Of a stretch of 64,000 nt of DNA, positions 51,059-59,226 are shown one piece after another. The position numbers were made by a program, and so were the translations under genes. The DNA is from Thermosipho africanus Ob7 (GTDB lineage Bacteria; Thermotogota; Thermotogae; Thermotogales; Fervidobacteriaceae). The stretch's first letter is position 1. The number at the start of each line of letters is the position of its first letter. The notes below the pieces were generated by a model, which saw only the letters and a list, made by a program, of their open reading frames with translations, was not told the origin of the DNA and made no database searches. The DNA is taken from contig NZ_NKRG01000003.1 in the NCBI RefSeq assembly GCF_003351105.1, positions 1 to 64,000 on the forward strand. The letters are read 5' to 3'.

Positions 51059-52526
51059 TTACAAGTTCCCTTCTCTATCTAGTTTTATTATGTATAAGTC
51101 TTCATTCCCTTCTCCAAATGAATTTGTGAATCCAGCAATAACATATCCTCCATCCGTTGTTTGTTGAATTGAAACTCCATTATCTCTATAAATTCCACCA
51201 AATGTTTTCTCCAATTCTGTATTTCCATTAGTATCTAATTTTATTAAATAAACATCCGTGTAACCAGATCCAAATGATTCTGTACTTCCAAGGACAATGT
51301 ATCCACCATCTGTTGTTTGTTGAATTGAATATGCTTGTTCTGAATCATAACCACCAAATGCTTTTTCCCATTCTTTATTTCCATATTTATCAAGTTTTAT
51401 TATGTAAGCATCGTTACTTCCAGTTGCAAATGAATTTGATTGACCTGCAACAATATATCCACCTTCTGCTGTTTTTTGTACAGAAAATTCCCAATCATTG
51501 GCACTACCTCCATATGTCTTTTCATTCATTGTAATTTCATCACCGTCTAGTGTTAATATATAAACATCTGTATGACCTCCACCATATGGAAAAGTACTTC
51601 CCACAACAATACAACTTCCATCTGCTTTTAGTTGCATTGAATTTCCGTATTCATTATTGCTACTGCTACCATATGTCTTCTCCCATATTTTATTTCCATC
51701 ACTATCTAGTTTTGATCATATACGTCGTAATCACCTGCTCCAAACGAATTCGTATAACCAGCAACTATATATCCTCCATCACTTGTTTGTTGAATAGAAT
51801 ATGCGTAGTCATAACCAGTACCTCCAAATGTTTTCTCCCAAGTGATCCGCCGAATTGTAGTAAAATTCCACAAAGGGCTCTCAGTTTCTCCACCATTACC
51901 ATCTTTTGCAACTACCTTCCAATAATAATAAGTAGTGTTGTATTCAAGAGTGTCTAGTTGATAACTTGTAGTTGCAATATTACTTACCTTTAGAGGAGGA
52001 TTAGGCCTTGTACCAAAGTATAAATCATATGTAAGTGTATCACCATCTGAATCACTACAATTTTAACTGAGCCTTGGAGTTAATTCAACTCCCGTTCTTC
52101 ATTATTAGGTTGTGGACTATTCGGTACAATCGGCGGATCATTTACATCTTCAGTAGTAAAGCGTCATACGGGACTTTCAGATGTTCCTCCTTTATTGTCT
52201 TGTGCGACTACTTTCCAATAGTACGTGGTGTTTTTTTCCAATGTTCCAGGATTATATGTGTTCGCTGTAAGATTAGTTGCTGCTAAACAAGGAGTTGCAT
52301 CTGTGCTAAAGTAAACATCATATGTAAGTGTATCTCCGTTTGGATCTGTGCATGTCCATGAAAGCGTTGGATTTAGCACTACTCCAGTTGCTACATCTAA
52401 AGGTTGTGGATTATTTGGTATACTAGGTGGATGATTAATAATCTTTGGACTTGGATTTGTGCATGAAAAAATCAAAATCATAAGTAAAAATACTAATATA
52501 GCTAATAATGTACTGCTCCTTTTCAT
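51059..52526 (-). pseudogene. Broken lipoprotein with FN3 domains and propeller-like repeats
   Basis: From ATG 52526 the frame encodes a lipoprotein signal (LLMILIFSC lipobox), then two FN3-like domains (LDVATGVVLNPTLSWTCTDP, DTLTYDVYFST, NTTYYWKVVAQD, and a diverged second copy), then repeats of about 50 residues such as SIQQTTDGGYIVLGSTESFG and DVYLIKLDTNGNTELEKTFG. TGG to TGA near 52165, and frameshifts near 52090-52070 and 51715, disable it. The 3' end stops in mid-repeat at 51061, beside the IS110 end. It was probably a surface or periplasmic repeat protein. Confidence 0.75.
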
Positions 52527-52570
52527 AGTATATTTCCATCCTTTTATTTTTATTAACAAATACCATAATA

Positions 52571-52600
52571 ATTTTACAATATTTTTAAATTGAAAGTCAA
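52571..52600 (-). promoter_or_regulatory. Promoter of the broken lipoprotein gene
   Basis: On the minus strand TTGACT (52600-52595) and TAAAAT (52576-52571) are spaced by 18 bases, 45 bases before the ATG. Confidence 0.55.
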
Positions 52601-52620
52601 ATTAATTGCTTTTTAATAGA

Positions 52621-53500
52621 CCCTAGCCAAAGTAAAAAGTAGGTTAAATTAGAATATAAAAAAAGGGCTATACCTGCTAAAATTGTTTTTGTACTAAATA
52701 TAACACAACACAAGGAGGTGTAGCCCCTGAAAAATATTCACTTCAATATTATTTACCACAAAAATTACTCAACAAAATATCTAATCTCGTCTTTGACAAA
52801 TCTAAAAGAATGTATCTAAGAAAGTATCCTGAGCATATCTTTGTTTTGATTTTATCTCTTATGTATTTAACTAAAATTCAATCTATGAGAAGACTATATG
52901 CTTATCTTTTAGACGGAAGAATAAAAATAAGTAATCTACCTTCTAGGCAAACAATACACTATAGATTGAAAAGATTATCAAAAAAGAAAGTAAGTAAGAA
53001 ATTAAAAATAGCACACTGCTAGTTATTGAAGCAGTGAAATTAGAGGAAAGAAAAAGAGACTTCATCTATTATATGAAGCAAATGCAAAAGTGTTATTAGA
53101 TTTTGAGATAGGAAATAATAGAGAAGTAGAACATGCAGAAAATATGTTAGAAGATATAGAAGGTTCGATATTGTTCGCAGATAGAGGGTACTGGCAATGG
53201 GAGTTTATTGAAAAAATGAAAGAAAAGATGAAGTTATATGTAAGACCTAGGGGAAGAAAAGGGAAAGAATTTATGGAGAGAGAAATAAATAGGTTGATAT
53301 ATAGCAAGAGATGGGAAATAGAATGGTATATAGAAAGGCTGAAGCAGAGGATAAAGATGAGAGGAATGAATGAAAGGACACTAAAGGCACAGATTACATA
53401 TATGTTACTAGGGCAGCAGTTAACAATGTTAATAGACACACTCTCTGCTCATCCTAAAATGATTAGATTGATTGAAAAATAATTTTTACATTGGCCAAGG
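52621..53500 (+). mobile_element. Internally deleted DDE insertion sequence
   Basis: Left end CCCTAGCCAAAGTAAAAA (52621-52638) and the complement of 53483-53500, CCTTGGCCAATGTAAAAA, match at 15 of 18 positions as terminal inverted repeats. The 880-base element carries only the two ends of a DDE transposase. A further inverted repeat, GGGCTATACCT (52665-52675) with AGGTGTAGCCC (52716-52726), covers the GGAGG ribosome binding site of the transposase. Confidence 0.75.
52728..53482 (+). pseudogene. IS4/IS5-type DDE transposase, internally deleted
   Basis: The N-terminal part (QYYLPQKLL, MYLRKYPEHIFVLILSLMYL, SRQTIHYRLKRLSKK) is out of frame with the start region and stops at 53022. The C-terminal part from 53090 has ADRGYWQWEF and the YSKRWEIEWYIERLKQR motif with the last acidic residue and lysine typical of Tnp_1-type DDE enzymes. 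The middle of the protein, including the first catalytic aspartate, is missing, so the gene is dead. Confidence 0.8.
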
Positions 53501-53592
53501 TGTCTTTTTCTAAAAGAAAGTCCTGCAATAAAAGCAAGAACTGCCAAGATTAACCACCAGAAGTTCTTTAAGAATTTAAATATTTTCTTTAC
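53501..53592 (-). pseudogene. N-terminal stub of a small membrane or exported protein
   Basis: Behind a GAGGTGAGA site the minus strand reads VKKIFKFLKNFWWLILAVLA then FIAGLSFRKRH, a clear hydrophobic segment with positive N terminus, cut exactly where the deleted DDE element's terminal repeat begins at 53500. The first codon would be GTA, so even the start is damaged. No continuation is visible on the far side of the element. Confidence 0.4.
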
Positions 53593-53676
53593 ATTCTCAC
53601 CTCATTTTCACATGAATATCTGTGGCCTGCAACTATAAGAAATTGAACCCTTTTTTATAACCATAATTGATCTTTT

Positions 53677-54067
53677 TCAAAGCCACTTTGATTGTTGCCA
53701 GCTTGATTCATAAGGAAATCCAAAGTCCTCACATAATAATTCAACAGGATCTAAACCAACAGTATGCTTAATTCTTGTTTCGTGATTCCCATTTACAACC
53801 ACCAAAATTCTTTCCTTATACTTTCGTAGAAACTCGGCTAATAATCTTGTGCAATCTGTGGGGTTTCAATTTGTTCATATACATTGCCACGGAATCTTTT
53901 ATTGCATAATCCAACATATCTCCTACTAAGATAATTTTTGAATTTTTATCTATATCTAAGTATTTAACTAATTCATCAAAACGACTTTCAAAACTACCAA
54001 GATGCGAATCAGCAATACCTTCAATCGATACTGAATGTTTAAATTCATATTCAATAAGTTTTTGCAT
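53677..54067 (-). pseudogene. Calcineurin-like phosphoesterase, frameshifted
   Basis: From ATG 54067 (site AAGGGGCG) the first frame gives GIADSHLGSF (D-x-H) and ILVGDMLDYAIKDSVAMY (GDxxD), then is frameshifted near 53860. The second frame continues with EFLRKYKERILVVVNGNHET (GNH motif) and ends at TGA 53679-53677. These are ordered motifs of metallophosphoesterases. The protein would be only about 130 residues and lacks the terminal GHTH region, so it is both frameshifted and truncated. Two terminators precede it. Confidence 0.7.
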
Positions 54068-54085
54068 TTGAACGCCCCTTTCAGC

Positions 54086-54113
54086 ATAAAAAAAGCCCTC
54101 GTTATGAGGGCTT
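54086..54113 (-). terminator. Terminator upstream of the phosphoesterase relic
   Basis: AAGCCCTC and GAGGGCTT pair around GTTAT; on the minus strand a run of T follows. Confidence 0.8.
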
Positions 54114-54144
54114 ATTTATCTTTATTCAATTTTCTAAGCATAAC

Positions 54145-54170
54145 AAAAACGGCTGGGTATTTCCCAGCCG
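54145..54170 (-). terminator. Terminator downstream of the PemK/MazF-like gene
   Basis: CGGCTGGG and CCCAGCCG pair perfectly around TATTT; TTTTT follows on the minus strand. Confidence 0.8.
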
Positions 54171-54171
54171 C

Positions 54172-54218
54172 TGGGCCCCTATGGGCAATTTTCAACGAAT
54201 TTTGGGCCGCTATGGGCA
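54172..54218. repeat. GC-rich tandem motif, two copies 31 bases apart
   Basis: TGGGCCCCTATGGGCA (54172-54187) and TGGGCCGCTATGGGCA (54203-54218) differ at one position. They lie in the transcribed trailer between the PemK/MazF-like gene and its terminator and stand out by composition from the AT-rich surroundings. Confidence 0.6.
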
Positions 54219-54264
54219 CAGTTCTTGTTATTCTAATTTTATTTTACTACAAAAATTAATTTTG

Positions 54265-54819
54265 TCAAGTATTAATTTTGGTAAAAAGTTTAATTAATTT
54301 TTGATCTATTTCATCTAAAATTTCATTTGGTAACTTTCCTTGTATTATTTTATTATTCTGTCTATAAATACGCATTTTACTAATACTTCTAATATGTTTA
54401 AGATCGACATAACTATGTTTTGTTAAAATTTCATGTTTGCCGACATAAACTAATCCTTCAAATATTTTTTTAGGACCTTTTGAATTATAACTTCTTATTG
54501 GAGCAATTACAATGTTTTTATCTTTTTTATTATTTTCTGCTTCTAATATAACTACTGGTCGGCGCCCTCTAAGTTTAGAACCAATATTATGTCCTAAATT
54601 TACCCAAACTATATCACCTCTTTTAAAGCTAGGTAGTTTTCCAGGTTCATATGAATGTTCGTAATTAAGTTTTTCGATAAAATAATTTAACCATTTAAAT
54701 AAAGAGATAAGTTGTTTGTCACTATAAACATTAAATAAGTTCTTAACTTGTTTCCAGAATTCTAAAATATATTTTTTTAATTCATTTGAAAGAGTTTGTA
54801 TAAAAATCACTCCTTGCAA
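54265..54819 (-). CDS. PemK/MazF-family protein with helical N-terminal extension
   Basis: The up to 184-residue product has a C-terminal PemK/MazF SH3-like domain from about residue 68 (KRGDIVWVNLGHNIGSKLRG, RRPVVILEA, IVIAPIRSY, SYVDLKHIRSISKMRIY). Members are usually mRNA-cleaving toxins. The first ~65 residues are predicted helices (ELKKYILEFWKQVKNLF) and do not belong to the toxin domain. No antitoxin gene is seen upstream. The start is unclear: TTG 54819, GTG 54810, or a rare codon after AAGGAG. In context it is one of the few intact genes in the mobile region. Confidence 0.8.
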   Translation of the reverse strand: MQGVIFIQTLSNELKKYILEFWKQVKNLFNVYSDKQLISLFKWLNYFIEKLNYEHSYEPGKLPSFKRGDIVWVNLGHNIGSKLRGRRPVVILEAENNKKDKNIVIAPIRSYNSKGPKKIFEGLVYVGKHEILTKHSYVDLKHIRSISKMRIYRQNNKIIQGKLPNEILDEIDQKLIKLFTKINT

Positions 54820-54950
54820 TCTTTATCAATAATCATTATATAACACATCATTTGTTTCGCCAGCCAGGCGTTATGATAGATTTTATCTATTCAGAATTAC
54901 ACATCATGCCTTATGAAACATGTCTTAAAATCGATTTAAAAAGGTCAATG

Positions 54951-55283
54951 TTATTCTATTTCTTTGGGAATTTCTATTCGAGTTAATTTTAAATTATGCT
55001 CCAACAGTGGTATTTCAGCCTGATAATAATGTTCTAATATCTGCGGAATTATTGGTTTGTGTAACAGCAGGAATGTTTGTTCTTTTATAACCTCTTCGTA
55101 TTGCCAACCATTTATTGTTTGTTATATTTGTTCTCCAGTTTCTTCGTTGTATGCCATTTCGATATGTGTTGCTTCAGTTATGCCAAAACGGAATTCATTT
55201 TTTACCGTTACATTCCCTTTGTTCATATCATTTCTAGTTGAATGAATTGCAATTCTTGATGGTATTTGTGTCGAAAATACCAT
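54951..55283 (-). pseudogene. Unidentified 110-codon gene with one internal stop
   Basis: From ATG 55283, seven bases after GGTGGAG, the frame runs to TAA 54951 with one in-frame TAA at codon 54 (perhaps from CAA). The text is protein-like on both sides: STQIPSRIAIHSTRNDMNKG, EFRFGITEATHIEMAYNEET, then GWQYEEVIKEQTFLLLHKP. I do not recognise the family. Bases 54820-54950 hold only a short CGCC/GGCG hairpin (54859-54871). Confidence 0.5.
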
Positions 55284-55326
55284 AAGAAACTCCACCTTTT
55301 TGATTATTTAATTTATTAGTATGTTT

Positions 55327-55926
55327 TTACGGTACTGTTATTTTACCGTTTGCTGAAGCTATATTTAACGATTTATCAATGCATTTGATTTCCCAATTCC
55401 AAACACCTCTATGTGGTAATGCATAATTTATTGACCAATGATTAGGATATTTATAATTCATGTTAAATTTATAATATTCTAAGCCATTGGTAATAACTAT
55501 ATAAACCTCTTTAATTCCAGATGGAACGTCAATGACATCAACTTGAGCTTGTACTGTTGAAACATTAATATTTGTAAGCGTTGGTGGAACCGTATCATTT
55601 AATCTAGGAGTGGTTAAATACATTGCAGTCGATGCTATACTTTCATTGACAGCAGAAAAAATTAAAAAATATTTGTCTCCAGGATTTAGATTTTCAATTG
55701 CTAAAGTATCGGTAGCATAAAAAGTAGTCAAATATTCATTTTCATGCGTTTTTAATGTTATCTTTGTAAGCCGAAAAATATTATCTGAATATGTCCATGT
55801 TAAAGTTACCGAATTATAATTAATATTTTGAATGCTAACTTTAACTTCTGGGTGTTCAGAATATAAAACACAGCTATTAAATATTATTACAATTGCTAAG
55901 ATTGCCAATATAATTTTAAATTTCAA
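55327..55926 (-). CDS. FN3-domain lipoprotein
   Basis: The 199-residue product starts at TTG 55926, after GGAGGTGATAAA. A lipoprotein signal with lipobox IIFNSC ends at about residue 18, followed by an FN3 domain (VSIQNINYNSVTLTWTYSD, ENLNPGDKYFLIFSAVNES) and a second beta domain to the C terminus (HRGVWNWEIKCIDKSLNIAS). The architecture echoes the broken FN3 lipoprotein at 51059-52526, so both may come from the same kind of accessory surface system. Ligand unknown. Confidence 0.7.
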   Translation of the reverse strand: MKFKIILAILAIVIIFNSCVLYSEHPEVKVSIQNINYNSVTLTWTYSDNIFRLTKITLKTHENEYLTTFYATDTLAIENLNPGDKYFLIFSAVNESIASTAMYLTTPRLNDTVPPTLTNINVSTVQAQVDVIDVPSGIKEVYIVITNGLEYYKFNMNYKYPNHWSINYALPHRGVWNWEIKCIDKSLNIASANGKITVP

Positions 55927-55958
55927 TTTATCACCTCCAAAAACAATTATAACATTGA

Positions 55959-56227
55959 TTAAACAGTATGAATTATAAAATATGTTTTCGGAACTTGTAT
56001 TGACCAAATTAAATAAATATCATTAGATGACGAATATGGGTAATAATAAAATCCTATAAATAACGTTTTCCCCGGCAATGGTGTTACCATAGAATAAAAG
56101 TCAAATTATCATTAAAATTTAAATAATCATTAAAATCATTTGGATTTACCCAAGTAAGTGGAACGAATAAAAAAGTTAATAATTTATTTTTCAAACAGCA
56201 TGGCTTTGGTATTCCACCAGATCCAGG
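55959..56227 (-). pseudogene. Decayed gene fragment truncated by the IS3 relic
   Basis: Reading leftward, one frame gives KKPGSGGIPKPCCLKNKL and VPLTWVNPNDFNDYLNFNDN; a one-base shift near 56095 leads into MVTPLPGKTLFIGFYYYPY and then DIYLIWSIQVPKTYF, ending at TAA 55961-55959. Its 5' end stops at the IS3 sequence near 56228. Family not recognised. Confidence 0.4.
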
Positions 56228-57380
56228 TTTTTTAATCTTGCTTGATATCTTTCTTCGTTGTGAATTTTATGTATTCTTCTTTTGTTTTTTCTTTGTATAT
56301 TTTTACCATTTCTTCTTTAAAATGACTAAAGAAGCTTTCTGCTGGTTTGTTGTCTTGTGGTGTACCTTTTCTTGACATACTTTGTATTATTACTTTTTTT
56401 AACAATCTTGCTGTATACATGTGTGTGAATTGAAATTCTCTATCTGTGTATCTGTGTGTAATATACTTCTATGTTGCTTCTCTGAAAAATTTTCAGAGAA
56501 AAAGAAAAAGTGAAAGATATGAGAAGAAAGTTTTCTGCTTAAAAAAATTGTAGTTGTTCTTGAAGGAGTAAGAAGTCATAGAACTATATCTGAATTTTGA
56601 TAGAATACGTTATTTCTAAAAAGCAGTATTACAGTGTCGGGATATGTTTCTCGAAGTGTAAAGTCTACACTTGAAACTTCTTCCATCCTTCTCAAGTAAT
56701 ATAATATAAAAATGTAAGATATTAAGAATACATCAAATATTTACAAGTTACAACAATCCAAAGTTGAATTTAAACACTAAAAGGAATTTTAGAACTTATA
56801 AAGAAGTAGTATGGTGATTCAAGAAATTAGTTATTCCGAGTTACTAATATGAACAAAGAAATACAAAATTCTTAAGGAAAAATAAAGGTTGAAAAAACAT
56901 CGCCTCCTGATAATATATAGTTAACCACATCTCTATCCTTACTCTTTAATATAAGGTAAAACGTACTCTTTGAAATACCAGCTATCTTACACAACAATTC
57001 AATATGAAATCTTTTGCTAGTTTATTTATTATCTCAAGTTTTGTTTTTTTACTTCTCTTTCTTCAAGTATCTTTTCTATAAAAAGTTTTAAGTAAGCATT
57101 CTCAGCTTTTAATCTTTCCATTTCATCCTTAGTAGATTCTTTTTTTGGTCTACTACTTTTAAGTTCAATATTACCGTACGTTAGATAATTCTTTATCCAT
57201 GTTCAAACTTTACTTTCAGTGACTCCTAAGAGAGAAGCAATAGTCTTCTTAATTTTCCTACATGTATAGCTTAATGACTTCTTGTTTTATATCCAAAGTA
57301 TATTTTTTAAACTTTTGCCCTTTCTTAACCAAATATAAACACCCCCTTGTTGGTTTCATTGTACCATTTCGGGGGTGTTT
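56228..57380 (-). mobile_element. IS3-family element, decayed and interrupted
   Basis: Read leftward: OrfA from TTG 57332 (KKGQKFKKYTLDIKQEVIKL, then frameshift, SRPKKESTKDEMERLKAENA, ending at 57029), start of OrfB (EIINKLAKDF, then KIAGISKSTFYLILKSK), an interruption at 56935 by an IS110 end copy and about 400 unassignable bases, and the OrfB C terminus (SMSRKGTPQDNKPAESFFSH at 56420-56232). AAACACCCCC (57337-57346) and GGGGGTGTTT (57371-57380) form an inverted repeat whose gene-side arm holds the OrfA ribosome binding site. Small hairpins occur at 56480-56498 and 56654-56672. Confidence 0.75.
56870..56935. repeat. IS110 left-end repeat, copy B (solo)
   Basis: The plus strand reads TCTTAAGGAAAAATAAAGGT through CATCGCCTCCTGATAATATA to GTTAACCAC, matching in inverted orientation the end of the decayed IS110 at 49371-49436. 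No recombinase sequence follows; IS3 OrfB begins directly. Confidence 0.7.
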
Positions 57381-57495
57381 TTCATTTCTTTTTTCTTGTC
57401 TCATTTCTTGGGTTCTGTGCAGAAATATTAGTTTCACATAACTTGTATAATAATTTACTAATAATATCAACTTATACTTAAATATTATAATTTCA

Positions 57496-57538
57496 TAAAA
57501 AAACCCGTTTCTAGTCAACTTTTATACTAGAAACGGGT
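57496..57538 (-). terminator. Terminator of the peptide ABC importer operon
   Basis: ACCCGTTTCTAGT (57503-57515) and ACTAGAAACGGGT (57526-57538) form a perfect 13-base-pair stem; on the minus strand seven T follow. It marks the right border of the mobile region. Confidence 0.92.
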
Positions 57539-57584
57539 CTATTTATAAATCCAAAATGAATATAAAAAATTATATATGCACTAA

Positions 57585-59213
57585 TTATCCTAATGCTCTT
57601 GGGTCAAATGCATCTCTTAATCCATCACCAACAAAGTTAAATGCCAAGACGGTAACGAATATGAATATACCAGGAATTAAGAGCCATGGTGCATTTTGTA
57701 ATACATATATATCTTGTGCTCTTGCCATCATTAATCCCCATGATGCAGACGGTTCTCTAATTCCTAAACCTAAGAATGAAAGACCTGCTTCACCTAATAT
57801 ATAGCCAGGAATAGACAATGTTGCTGTAACTATCATGTATGTCATTGTATTTGGAATAACATGTTTCCAAAGTATTTTACTATCTGGATATCCTAATGCG
57901 TATGCTGCTTCAACAAATTCATTTCTCTTAATCGACAACACCATACCTCTTATAATCCTAGCACGTCCAGCCCATCCTATAAAGGAAAGTATAAATACTA
58001 ACATAATATATACTTGAGATGATGGAATATCTAATGGTAACAATGACCTCAAAAGTATCAAGAGATAAAATCCTGGAATTGACATAATAATTTCTGTAAA
58101 CCTCATTAATAATTCATCTGCTACTCCACCGTAATAACCTGCAATTCCTCCAAAAAACAGTGATAATGTTAATGTTATTGCAAGTCCTATAAATCCTATT
58201 GACAATGAAATTCTTGAAGCAAATATTAATCTTGACCAAACATCTCTTCCAAACTCATCAGAACCCATTATGTATAATCTTACAAATGGATTGTTGTCAT
58301 AATTGTCTACACCATATAAATGGTATTTTAATGGAATAATCCAGAATACATAACCTACTCTTCCATAATCTTTTTTCTTTGGTCCCCAACTTTCAACAAA
58401 CCACTTTATTGGATAGTATTTATAATCAAAATCTTTTATTACCAAATCTTTTCCAAACAAAATTGTCTTCTTTCCATTTTCATCAGTGTATTTTATGTAA
58501 TTAATTGTATATTTTAAACCAACTTTTTCAATTTCATTTTCACTTGCTACTCCAAGTTTAAAACCATATTTTCCAAAAATAACATTTTTTGCAGTTGCAG
58601 TATCATTTTCTATAAACGCTTCTCCTTCTGTTAAAACACTATCATTTACTCCAGCTACAAAATATTTTGTCTTCTCACTTGAAGATGATACTTTTTTCCA
58701 TTCATTATTTACCATAGCATATTCTTCTTTTTTGAGCGTAAATTCCAAATCACTTACATTAATAACTTTTCCTGGAAAATCAGTTCTAACAAAATATTTT
58801 GCGTCATTCATTACTAGTGTTATTAATTCACCTTTGTATTCAACTGTTACCCTACTTGGAAAATATAATTGTCTAGTTTTTCTTGTATAGTCTAATTTAT
58901 CTACATAACTTGTGTAGGGTAAAACATAAGAGCCAATTTTTTTCTCAAAATCACCGACCTTGTATACCTTATCTACTTTCGTAGGAGGTGCATATGAATG
59001 TTTAAGACTTTGCTCAAATGGATTATATGGCGCCAAAAAATCAGCAGCAAACATCATAATATAAAGTACAATCAGCACCCATAATCCTACCATGGCGAGT
59101 TTATTTTTCTTAAAAGCTCTCCACATCAATTGTCCACGTGTAAGATATACTTCTTCAAAATCTATATTTTCATTACTATTATTTTTTTTCTTAACTTGTT
59201 CTTTTTTTGCCAT
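57585..59213 (-). CDS. oppC: Oligopeptide ABC permease (DppC/OppC type) with large insert
   Basis: The 542-residue permease is much longer than the usual ~300. Residues 1-70 hold a charged N terminus and membrane helix 1, then about 210 residues form an extracytoplasmic insert (KVDKVYKVGDFEKKIGSYVL through YPIKWFVESWGPKKKDY) before the family sequence resumes at YIMGSDEFGRDVWSRLI. The coupling motif EAAYALGYPDSKILWKHVIP and the C-terminal GDGLRDAFDPR are standard. ATG 59213 follows AGGAGG; a TTG just before it is an alternative. Last gene of the operon. Confidence 0.92.
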   Translation of the reverse strand: MAKKEQVKKKNNSNENIDFEEVYLTRGQLMWRAFKKNKLAMVGLWVLIVLYIMMFAADFLAPYNPFEQSLKHSYAPPTKVDKVYKVGDFEKKIGSYVLPYTSYVDKLDYTRKTRQLYFPSRVTVEYKGELITLVMNDAKYFVRTDFPGKVINVSDLEFTLKKEEYAMVNNEWKKVSSSSEKTKYFVAGVNDSVLTEGEAFIENDTATAKNVIFGKYGFKLGVASENEIEKVGLKYTINYIKYTDENGKKTILFGKDLVIKDFDYKYYPIKWFVESWGPKKKDYGRVGYVFWIIPLKYHLYGVDNYDNNPFVRLYIMGSDEFGRDVWSRLIFASRISLSIGFIGLAITLTLSLFFGGIAGYYGGVADELLMRFTEIIMSIPGFYLLILLRSLLPLDIPSSQVYIMLVFILSFIGWAGRARIIRGMVLSIKRNEFVEAAYALGYPDSKILWKHVIPNTMTYMIVTATLSIPGYILGEAGLSFLGLGIREPSASWGLMMARAQDIYVLQNAPWLLIPGIFIFVTVLAFNFVGDGLRDAFDPRALG

Positions 59214-59226
59214 CAACTACTACCTC

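Noticed and set aside
54035-54259. A plus-strand 74-residue protein with a hydrophobic tail
   Set aside because: It runs through two terminator hairpins and the GC-rich repeat, and is antisense to the phosphoesterase relic start; no ribosome binding site is present.
54145-54819. A type III (ToxIN-like) toxin-antitoxin system
   Set aside because: The protein looks like PemK/MazF and not ToxN, the RNA repeats follow the gene in place of preceding it, and there are only two copies.
46950-57538. CRISPR array or prophage
   Set aside because: No regularly spaced repeats with unique spacers, and no integrase, capsid, terminase or portal genes were recognised; the content fits IS elements and decayed cargo.
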